Assembly (NCBI RefSeq): GCF_042180575.1 | Contig: NZ_CP170094.1 | Coordinates: 1,364,001-1,428,000 of the forward strand | Direction: 5' to 3' | Length of the DNA stretch: 64,000 nt | DNA from: Bernardetia sp042180575 | Lineage (GTDB): Bacteria > Bacteroidota > Bacteroidia > Cytophagales > Bernardetiaceae | Shown here: positions 57,455-64,000 of the stretch, one piece after another | How the letters are laid out: every line of letters begins with the position of its first letter | Numbering within the stretch: position 1 is the stretch's first letter | Notes under the pieces: model-generated | What the model was told of the DNA's origin: nothing | The model's input: only the letters and a program-made list of their open reading frames with translations | Databases searched by the model: none | Position numbers and translations under genes: made by a program

Positions 57455-58426
57455 TTGAAAGAACACACAAACAACAAAAACGAATTTTCAAACGAAAAAG
57501 AAAACAATTCTTCTCTACTCAAACGCCTTTATATTTATCAAAAAGAGCGTTTTCCACTTCTCGCTCACGGAATTTTGATTACAGTCTTTAGTTTTTCAGC
57601 CATTTCCTATTCCAGAATTAGCCGAGGAGAAAGCGATTTTGTAAGTCTGAAAGCCTTTTTGATAGGAATTTTCACTACAATAACTCTTTTTTTATTAGTC
57701 CGAATTTTTGATGAATTTAAAGATGCAAAAGATGATGCAGCGTTCCGAAAAAACCTTCCTGTTCCTCGTGGTTTGGTCAAACTCTCCGAACTCAAAACGA
57801 TTGCAATCATTGTTATTATACTTCAAATAGCTATTAATGCACTATTTTTCCCTAAAATGCTTTTGTTGTATGTGCTTGTAATGGTGTATTTATTTTTTAT
57901 GACAAAAGAATTTTTTATTGAAGAATGGCTAAGAAAAAATCAGTTTTGGTATGTCGTTTCTCACATGTTTATTATTCCATTGGTTGATGTTTATGCAAGT
58001 GGGTTAGATTGGCTTTTAGAAAATGATGCTGCACCAAAAGGATTATTATTTTTCTTTGCCGTTTCGTATATGAATGGCGTTGTATTAGAAATTGGACGAA
58101 AAATAAAGATAAAAGAAGACGAAGCAAAAGGAGTTTTGACATATTCTAGTCTTTTGGGAGCAAAAAAAGCAACTTTTTTATGGATTGTGGTACTTTTTTG
58201 CACCTATTTATTGAGCTTGGTAGCTTCCTATTTTGCAGATTATGGCAATCTAGGATTTATAATTCTGACTATTTTATTTGTAATTTTCTTAATTCCAGCT
58301 TTATTTTTTCTAAAAAATCAAACCCAAAAATCAGCAAAAGCGATTGAAATTTCATCAGGACTTTGGACAATAATGATGTATTTCACTTTGGGAGCAATTC
58401 CGATGATTAAAAATTTAATTTCATAA
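57455..58426 (+). CDS. UbiA-family prenyltransferase
   Basis: 323 residues from a TTG at 57455 (no ATG is available near it). About eight hydrophobic segments. The first aspartate-rich motif is VRIFDEFKDAKDDAAFRKNLPVPRGLV, whose spaced Asp residues bind the diphosphate through magnesium. The second is near VVLEIGRKIKIKEDEAKG. UbiA enzymes join a prenyl chain to an aromatic ring or to glycerol phosphate in the membrane. It is the first gene of a plus-strand run with a dikinase, a BtaA-like protein and a CTP kinase, so a lipid acceptor is more likely here than quinone synthesis. Confidence 0.88.
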   Translation: MKEHTNNKNEFSNEKENNSSLLKRLYIYQKERFPLLAHGILITVFSFSAISYSRISRGESDFVSLKAFLIGIFTTITLFLLVRIFDEFKDAKDDAAFRKNLPVPRGLVKLSELKTIAIIVIILQIAINALFFPKMLLLYVLVMVYLFFMTKEFFIEEWLRKNQFWYVVSHMFIIPLVDVYASGLDWLLENDAAPKGLLFFFAVSYMNGVVLEIGRKIKIKEDEAKGVLTYSSLLGAKKATFLWIVVLFCTYLLSLVASYFADYGNLGFIILTILFVIFLIPALFFLKNQTQKSAKAIEISSGLWTIMMYFTLGAIPMIKNLIS

Positions 58427-58435
58427 ACCCTATTT

Positions 58436-58547
58436 ATAAGAACTTTGTAAGTAGTTTTTCGGTAATCCGAAATAACTCTGACAATAGTTCACTACTAAAA
58501 AACGGTTTTCAAACTATTGACAGCCTTCTGAAAGGTCTGTCAAAGTT
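58436..58547 (+). repeat. 113-bp intergenic repeat, copy 2
   Basis: Matches 6821-6933 in the same orientation except for a central segment of about 20 bases. It begins 9 bases after the UbiA stop and ends 21 bases before the next gene. Confidence 0.85.
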
Positions 58548-58568
58548 TAGATTTATATAAATTCAATT

Positions 58569-61220
58569 ATGCAAAATTTCTTCTCTTCAAAAAATCAATC
58601 TGACTTTGATAATTCAGTTTTACAAAAAATTGGAGGAAAAGCAAATGGGCTTTTACGCCTTCAAAAACTGCATCTAAATGTTCCGAATTGGATAGTTATT
58701 CCTGCTGACGAAATAGAAAAAGCAATACAAAATAAAGGAAAAATAGTTTTGCAGGATTTGTTAAAAGAAATTATCATTTACTTTGAGAATGATTTTGATA
58801 AAGGAAATAATAAAAGTCAGTTTTTTGCTGTTCGTTCGTCTGCTATTGAAGAAGATGGAAAAATACTTTCTTTTGCAGGACAATTTGAAACTAAATTATT
58901 TATAGAGAATAAAATTGAAGAGTTAGAAAAGGCTGTTCAAGAAGTTTATAATTCTATCAATTCTGAAAGAATCAAAATTTATCAAGAAAACCATAATGCC
59001 ACAGAAAATTTTGATGCAACAAAAAAATCTAAAATAGCCATTATCATTCAAGAAATGATTGATGCTGATGTTTCAGGAGTTGCTTTTGGAATAAATCCAA
59101 TGAATGGAAGTAGAAAAGAAACACTCATAAATTCAGTTTTTGGTGTCGGAGAAGGTTTGGTTTCAGGAAATTTGGAAGCTGATAGTTTTGTTACTAATAA
59201 AAAAGATAATTCTATAAAAAGTACAATTATAAAAAAAACAAATGTAGCACTAGAAAAACAAGAAAAACCAACACTTAATGAAAATCAAATTTTAGAAATA
59301 AATAAAACCTTAAAAACTCTTCACAAAGAATACGGAAAATTTCAAGATATAGAATTTTGTATCAAAAATAACACGTTTTATTTTTTACAAGCTCGCCCAA
59401 TTACAGGACTTCAAAATACATTTACAACCCAAAAAAACGGAGGAGAATATACACTTTGGGACAATAGTAATATTGTAGAATCGTACCCAAACACAACTAC
59501 GCCACTTACTTTTTCATTTATTAGTTCTTCCTACAAAACGGCTTACTCTCTTTTTGCAAATTATATGGGAGTGGATAAAAAAACTATTCAAAATAATGAA
59601 AAAATCTTTGAAAATACGCTTGGCCTTATCAATGGAAGGGTTTATTACAATCTCAAAACGTGGTATTATATGCTTGCACTTCTCCCAGGATATAGCATAA
59701 ACGCTCGTTTTATGGAAAAAATGATGGGCGTAAACGAACGTTTTGACATTCCAAAATCTCAAAATTATAAAATTTCTAAACCTTTAGCGTGGTGGAAAAT
59801 CACTAAAACGGCAGCAACAATGTTTGTCAGATTTAGAAGTTTACCTAAAAAAAGAAAACATTTTTTTGAAGATGTAGAAAAAATAATTTCAGAATATAAG
59901 CAAATCAATTTTTATAAAAAAGATGCTCATGAACTTATGAATTTGTATCTCAATTTTGAAAAAAAATTATTAAACGAATGGAAAGCTCCTTTATTAAATG
60001 ATTTTTTTGCGATGATTTGGTATGGAATGTTACAAAAACGAAGTCAAAAATTTCTTACAGAAGCACAAAAACAATCTAACAAATATCAAAATATTCATAA
60101 TGATTTACTTTGTGGAAGTAGTGATATTATTTCAGTAGAACCCATTCATAGAACTATCGAAATAGCTACTTTTATTCAAAATAATGAAGAACTAAAAAAA
60201 CTTTTTATTACTAATTCTCCTCAATTTATTTGGGAAGTTTTGAGTAATTCAGAAAATTTAAAAGAAAACAATAATAAAATACAAGTAAAACAAAAAATAG
60301 ATGAATTTATAACCGATTTTGGAGATCGTTGTGTAGGAGAATTGAAGCTAGAAACCATTTCTTATACGCAGAATCCTGCAAAATTTATCAAAATTTTGAA
60401 GTCTTACACAGAAACAAATATTAATCAATCAAATCTTAGTACAAACCACGAAGAGCAGATAAGAAAACAAGCAGAAGCCATTTTTGAAGAAAATCTAAAG
60501 AATAAATTTATACAAAAACTGACTTTTAAAAATACACTCAAAAAAGCAAGAGAGCTTGTAAGTGCAAGAGAAAACCTACGTTATGAACGCACTAGAGCAT
60601 TTGGAATAGTTAGAGAAATATTCACTCATATAGGAAAACGGTTTTTTGAAGAGTCAATCATCGAAAGTGAAAGAGATGTCTTTTACATGACCAAAGAAGA
60701 GATTTTTGCGTTTATAGAAGGACGAAGTGTTACTCAAAATATCGCTTCTTTAATTCAACTTCGAAAAGCTGAGTTTGAAAATTATCAAAATTTAGCTGTT
60801 CCTTCCGAACGTTTTGCTTCTTACGGTTTGCCTTATCATGCGACTGATTTTTTTAGTAGAAAAAAGATAGAAAGTGTAAAAAGTATGGAAGGAGAAACGT
60901 TGAAAGGAATAGGTTGTTCTCACGGAATTGTTCGTGGTAAAGTACAAGTTGTCAATAATCCAGAAGAATTGGAATCTTTGAACGGAAATATTTTAGTTAC
61001 GACAAGCACAGACCCTGGTTGGGTGGTTTTGTTTCCAAGTGCTTCGGCTATTTTGGTGGAAAGAGGAAGTGTTTTGAGTCATTCGGCAATCGTTTCTAGG
61101 GAAATGGGCATTCCTTGTATCGTCGGACTTTCAGGACTTTTGCAGTTTTTAAAAACTGGCGATGAGGTGGAAATGGACGGAAGCACAGGTGAGGTAAATA
61201 AAGTTAGAAGTCAGATTTAA
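58569..61220 (+). CDS. PEP-synthase-like dikinase (ATP-grasp plus swivelling His domain, no PEP barrel)
   Basis: 883 residues. The N-terminal PPDK_N ATP-binding domain covers about 15-285 (KIGGKANGLLRLQKLHLNVP, FFAVRSSAIEEDGKILSFAGQ, AIIIQEMIDADVSGVAFGINP, FYFLQARPI). A middle region of about 500 residues, with no clear family, follows. The last 85 residues are the mobile phosphohistidine domain (GIGCSHGIVRGKVQVV, TTSTDPGWVVLFPSASAIL, LSHSAIVSREMGIPC with H838). The PEP-binding C-terminal barrel of PpsA is missing, so the layout is that of rifampin phosphotransferase: ATP phosphorylates the His, which then passes phosphate to an acceptor bound by the middle region. The acceptor here is unknown; context suggests a lipid precursor. 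Confidence 0.88.
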   Translation: MQNFFSSKNQSDFDNSVLQKIGGKANGLLRLQKLHLNVPNWIVIPADEIEKAIQNKGKIVLQDLLKEIIIYFENDFDKGNNKSQFFAVRSSAIEEDGKILSFAGQFETKLFIENKIEELEKAVQEVYNSINSERIKIYQENHNATENFDATKKSKIAIIIQEMIDADVSGVAFGINPMNGSRKETLINSVFGVGEGLVSGNLEADSFVTNKKDNSIKSTIIKKTNVALEKQEKPTLNENQILEINKTLKTLHKEYGKFQDIEFCIKNNTFYFLQARPITGLQNTFTTQKNGGEYTLWDNSNIVESYPNTTTPLTFSFISSSYKTAYSLFANYMGVDKKTIQNNEKIFENTLGLINGRVYYNLKTWYYMLALLPGYSINARFMEKMMGVNERFDIPKSQNYKISKPLAWWKITKTAATMFVRFRSLPKKRKHFFEDVEKIISEYKQINFYKKDAHELMNLYLNFEKKLLNEWKAPLLNDFFAMIWYGMLQKRSQKFLTEAQKQSNKYQNIHNDLLCGSSDIISVEPIHRTIEIATFIQNNEELKKLFITNSPQFIWEVLSNSENLKENNNKIQVKQKIDEFITDFGDRCVGELKLETISYTQNPAKFIKILKSYTETNINQSNLSTNHEEQIRKQAEAIFEENLKNKFIQKLTFKNTLKKARELVSARENLRYERTRAFGIVREIFTHIGKRFFEESIIESERDVFYMTKEEIFAFIEGRSVTQNIASLIQLRKAEFENYQNLAVPSERFASYGLPYHATDFFSRKKIESVKSMEGETLKGIGCSHGIVRGKVQVVNNPEELESLNGNILVTTSTDPGWVVLFPSASAILVERGSVLSHSAIVSREMGIPCIVGLSGLLQFLKTGDEVEMDGSTGEVNKVRSQI

Positions 61221-61240
61221 GAAGTTAGAAGTAAAACCAA

Positions 61241-61264
61241 GTAGGTAAAAGGCAAGCCTTTTAC
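61241..61264. repeat. perfect hairpin GTAAAAGGC-aa-GCCTTTTAC with GTAG flank
   Basis: A 9-base perfect stem (61245-61253 with 61256-61264) preceded by GTAG, between the dikinase and the BtaA-like gene. The core resembles the inner arms of the element at 31774-31905. Confidence 0.75.
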
Positions 61265-61294
61265 TATAAAACGGTATTTCAAAAATTATAAAAA

Positions 61295-62476
61295 ATGAAT
61301 ACAACTACACAAAAAATAAAACAAAAAAATGACCTTACTCAAAAAGTAGATTTTAAGGTTTTGCGTTATGCGTGTTGTTGGGAAGATGCTGATTTTTTAT
61401 TACAAAAGCTTGATTTAGAAGAAAATAGCAACATTTTATCGATTGGTTCGGCTGGTGATAATAGCTTTTCATTGCTTACCAAAAATCCAAAATTACTTGT
61501 CATTTGTGATGTAAGTGAAGTTCAGTTGTATTTGATTGAACTCAAAAAACTCTTGATTGAAAATCTAAATTATCAAGAAATTTTAATTTTTCTAGGTTAT
61601 GAAAGCTATCAAAATAAAAAGATAAATAAACAAAATTACGAAGATTTCAGAATTAGAAAATTTGAAACCTTAAAAAAAGAGCTTTCAAATCCTGCAAAAA
61701 TCTATTTCGAAACACATATTGATTTGATTAAAAATGGAATTATTTATCAAGGAAAATTTGAAAAATATTTACTTCTTTTTAGTCAAAAGATTTTACCTTT
61801 TATTCATTCTCAATCTAAAATAAACGAACTTTTCAAACCTAAATCACAGGAAGAACAACTAAAATTTTACAATCAAAAATGGAATAATTGGCGATGGAAA
61901 CTTTTATTTAAGATTTTTTTCAGTCGTTTTTGGATGGGAAGATTGGGAAGAAGTCCAGAGTTTTTGAAAGAAGTCGGTGTAAATGTGGGCAAACATATTT
62001 TTAATAAAACGGCAAAAGAACTTTCTGATACCAATGCCCAGACAAATTTTATGCTTCGGTTTATGCTCTGTGGAGATTTTATAGGCAATTTTGAAAATAC
62101 GCTTCCTCATTATCTGAAAGAAGAAAGCTTCAACAAAATAAAACAAAATTTACTTTCAAATTCTACTCAAATTATTTTAGAAAAAGGCTTTGCTGAAGAA
62201 ATAGCAACAAAATATAAGAATCAAAATATAGAATTTGATGCAATGAATTTGTCAAATATTTTTGAGTATATGAATGAAGAAACCTTTATCAAAACTTCAA
62301 AAACTTTGCTTTCTGCCACAGCAAAAGAGGGAAAACTTGCGTACTGGAATCTAATGGTTGAACGCATTAGTTCAAATCATTTTATAGAAGAAACAAAAAA
62401 TATTGAATTAAAAAATTCTTCAAAAAAAGACGATGGCTTTTTCTATGATAGATTTTGTGTTACTCAAAAAAAATAA
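61295..62476 (+). CDS. BtaA-like (DUF3419) SAM-dependent 3-amino-3-carboxypropyl transferase
   Basis: 393 residues. LRYACCWEDADFLLQKLDL and ILSIGSAGDNSFSLLTKNP are the entry and SAM-binding motifs of DUF3419, and VICDVSEVQLYLIELK and ILIFLGYES follow as in BtaA. FWMGRLGRSPEFLKEV and FMLRFMLCGDF match the middle of the family. BtaA moves the 3-amino-3-carboxypropyl group of S-adenosylmethionine to diacylglycerol, the first step of betaine-lipid (DGTS) synthesis; BtaB then methylates. No BtaB-like methyltransferase is seen in the window, so the product may stay unmethylated or the acceptor may differ. It is 12 bases from the next gene. Cytoplasmic or membrane-surface. Confidence 0.88.
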   Translation: MNTTTQKIKQKNDLTQKVDFKVLRYACCWEDADFLLQKLDLEENSNILSIGSAGDNSFSLLTKNPKLLVICDVSEVQLYLIELKKLLIENLNYQEILIFLGYESYQNKKINKQNYEDFRIRKFETLKKELSNPAKIYFETHIDLIKNGIIYQGKFEKYLLLFSQKILPFIHSQSKINELFKPKSQEEQLKFYNQKWNNWRWKLLFKIFFSRFWMGRLGRSPEFLKEVGVNVGKHIFNKTAKELSDTNAQTNFMLRFMLCGDFIGNFENTLPHYLKEESFNKIKQNLLSNSTQIILEKGFAEEIATKYKNQNIEFDAMNLSNIFEYMNEETFIKTSKTLLSATAKEGKLAYWNLMVERISSNHFIEETKNIELKNSSKKDDGFFYDRFCVTQKK

Positions 62477-62488
62477 AATCAAAAAATT

Positions 62489-63283
62489 ATGAATGACAAT
62501 CTTTTTTATACAATTCTTCTCACTTTTGGCTTTTTAGCTTTATTTGGAAGTGCTGAAATTTTATATAATTTTTTTAAGGTAAAAACAGAATACACTCGTA
62601 AACTTGTTCACGTAGGGACAGGACTTATTACGCTTCTTTTTCCGTTGCTTCTGACTCATCATTTGTGGGTTTTGTTTCTCTGTTCTAGTTTTGCAGTTTT
62701 GCTTTTGCTTAGTTTGAAATTTAGTTTTCTACCTTCTATCAATAATATCGAAAGAAAATCGGTGGGAAGTTTGGCGTATCCGTTGGCTGTTTATATTTCT
62801 TTTTTGGCGTTTGATTTTATGCAGCATCAAAGTATAAATCCAGCCATTAGCAAAAATGCAAATTTGATTTATTTTTATTTACCAATGCTTACTTTAGCTA
62901 TTTCTGACCCAATGGCCGCACTTTTAGGTAGAAATTTATCAAAAAGACAATTTTCTTTTTTTTCTAATAATAAGATTTTGAGTTTATTATTATCAAAAAA
63001 TTTAACATCTAATTTTACTAATAGTTATCAAATTACGACACCTTGTAAAACCATTATTGGTTCGACGGCTTTTTTTGGAAGTGCTTTTTTGATAGGAATA
63101 GTTTTGTTTTTTAGTCTGAATGAACTTTCATTTTTTGTAGGAATTGGTTTAGCTTTCTTAATTGCTTTTTGCGCTACTTTTTCGGAAGCATTTAGTAAAA
63201 AAGGGTGGGATAACCTAACAATTCCTGCAACAGTAATCATTGTACTTTTTTTATTTAGTTTTTTACTTCCTGTTACATATTAA
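62489..63283 (+). CDS. VTE5/DGK1-like CTP-dependent lipid kinase (dolichol kinase/CDP-transferase fold)
   Basis: 264 residues with about seven hydrophobic segments. Family blocks are YTRKLVHVGTGLITLLFP, LTLAISDPMAALLGRNL, CKTIIGSTAFFGSAFLIG and FSEAFSKKGWDNLTIPATV, as in phytol kinase VTE5, yeast DGK1 and SEC59 dolichol kinase. These enzymes phosphorylate a membrane alcohol with CTP. Together with a UbiA prenyltransferase and a BtaA-like protein it could supply phosphorylated prenol or diacylglycerol. It overlaps no neighbour but lies 12 bases after the BtaA-like gene, so they are surely cotranscribed. Inner membrane. Confidence 0.85.
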   Translation: MNDNLFYTILLTFGFLALFGSAEILYNFFKVKTEYTRKLVHVGTGLITLLFPLLLTHHLWVLFLCSSFAVLLLLSLKFSFLPSINNIERKSVGSLAYPLAVYISFLAFDFMQHQSINPAISKNANLIYFYLPMLTLAISDPMAALLGRNLSKRQFSFFSNNKILSLLLSKNLTSNFTNSYQITTPCKTIIGSTAFFGSAFLIGIVLFFSLNELSFFVGIGLAFLIAFCATFSEAFSKKGWDNLTIPATVIIVLFLFSFLLPVTY

Positions 63284-63287
63284 CCGT

Positions 63288-63309
63288 CGTTGAGGCTTTG
63301 CCGTCAACG
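63288..63309. repeat. hairpin CGTTGA-loop-TCAACG before the last gene
   Basis: CGTTGA at 63288-63293 pairs with TCAACG at 63304-63309, loop GGCTTTGCCG, in the spacer after the CTP kinase gene. Confidence 0.65.
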
Positions 63310-63339
63310 AGGTTTTAAATTTGAAAATGCCTTCTACTT

Positions 63340-64000
63340 ATGATACAAACTACTTCAAAATATCAAATTCAAAAAATAAAAAGAGAAGAATTAGAAAAAC
63401 TATCAAACTTTGTAAATCAAATTTATTCAGAAAAAGAATTAAAATTTAAAAAAAGCGAACATTTTCCAACCGAATTTTTGGAAGGGGTTTATTGTATAAA
63501 AGAGTTTGAAGAAAATACAGAAAAAATAAAAGGTTATTTTGCGCTCTATCAAAACCCAAATTTGATTTATAAAAATAAAAAAACGCTTTGTATCGGAAAT
63601 TATGAATGTATCAACGACTTAGAAAATGAATATATAATTTCCTCTCAAATTATTGATTTTTGTAAGCAGAAAGCAAAAAAACTCAAAGCCGAATTTTTGA
63701 TTGCGCCTATGAATGGCTCTACGTGGAATGAATATCGTTTTCTGAATTTTGATAAAACGACAACATTAGAAGAAAATCTACAAAACACTTTTTTATTAGA
63801 ACCTATTCATCAAAATTATTACAGTAAACAGTTTTTGAATGCTAGTTTTGAGCCTATTTCTACGTATTTTTCATTGTTAGATACAAAAATGGATTATGGA
63901 AATAAGGAAGTTTTGCGACAACAAAAGCGATTAGAAAATGAAAATATAACTATCCGAAAGATTAATTTAAAGAGTTTTGAGCAGGAATTAGAAAACCTTT
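63340..64000 (+). CDS. GNAT-like N-acyltransferase-type protein, cut by the window end
   Basis: At least 220 residues from the ATG at 63340, with no stop before the window ends. GNYECINDLENEYIISSQII, then KLKAEFLIAPMNGSTWNEYRF and PIHQNYYSKQFLNASFEPISTYFS, follow the layout of a GNAT-related family in which a GxxE strand is followed by PMNxSTxxE and a tyrosine-rich PxYY segment. The codons are very AT-rich. It follows the CTP kinase by 56 bases on the same strand, so it may be part of the lipid cluster as an acyltransferase. The C-terminal half is not visible. Confidence 0.7.
   Translation, partial: MIQTTSKYQIQKIKREELEKLSNFVNQIYSEKELKFKKSEHFPTEFLEGVYCIKEFEENTEKIKGYFALYQNPNLIYKNKKTLCIGNYECINDLENEYIISSQIIDFCKQKAKKLKAEFLIAPMNGSTWNEYRFLNFDKTTTLEENLQNTFLLEPIHQNYYSKQFLNASFEPISTYFSLLDTKMDYGNKEVLRQQKRLENENITIRKINLKSFEQELENL

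Overview
The window looks like chromosomal DNA from a gliding, marine-type Bacteroidota, most likely of the Cytophagales (Flexibacter/Bernardetia-like). The evidence is visibly AT-rich DNA, promoters of the TAnnTTTG type, few Shine-Dalgarno sites, a very large secreted protein with a type IX secretion C-terminal domain, a PorX-type regulator (response regulator plus PglZ domain), and a phosphosulfolactate synthase that would suit sulfonolipid (capnine) synthesis. The genus is inference.

Layout. 1-3.9 kb is accessory: an IS110-family element with a structured 5' noncoding region that looks like a bridge RNA, then two unidentified membrane-associated proteins. 4-9.6 kb holds a large membrane-anchored protein with a possible actin/Hsp70-like ATPase fold, a DCC-family protein, a metallophosphoesterase, and the DUF177-rpmF pair. 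9.9-17.9 kb is one gene, a 2660-residue secreted M43 metalloprotease with six HYR repeats and a gliding-type C-terminal domain. 18-24.7 kb has two small envelope proteins, then a minus-strand run: RluA-type pseudouridine synthase, coaD, a periplasmic-binding-like protein, YqgE and a GH3-family enzyme. 25-27.3 kb is an AraC regulator, NmrA-like protein and DUF5367 unit. 27.4-36 kb has a thioesterase, tandem fatty acid desaturases, an MlaE permease, trhO and a second GH3 enzyme. 36.3-41.7 kb holds a BaiN-type flavoprotein, a Crp/Fnr regulator, an SDR, ravA and a histone deacetylase-like enzyme. 42-52.3 kb holds an old yellow enzyme, a TPR protein, porX, sufCD, a NUDIX enzyme, a bestrophin-like protein and phosphosulfolactate synthase. 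52.4-57.2 kb holds an HD hydrolase, a membrane-protein gene cut by an ISL3 element with a perfect 8-bp target duplication, an SDR and a GbsR-type regulator. 57.4-64 kb is a plus-strand run that reads as an undescribed lipid pathway: UbiA prenyltransferase, a PEP-synthase-like dikinase without the PEP barrel, a BtaA-like aminocarboxypropyl transferase, a VTE5/DGK1-like CTP kinase and a GNAT protein.

A second layer is the intergenic DNA. It is crowded with perfect short hairpins, some sharing flanks but differing in stem sequence, with longer nested inverted repeats and with repeats found at distant positions. Strongest points for follow-up: the 57-64 kb lipid cluster, the candidate IS110 bridge RNA, the exact ISL3 gene disruption, the duplicated histone-deacetylase/TPR junction around the old yellow enzyme, and the hairpin families. 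No tRNA, rRNA or CRISPR array was seen.
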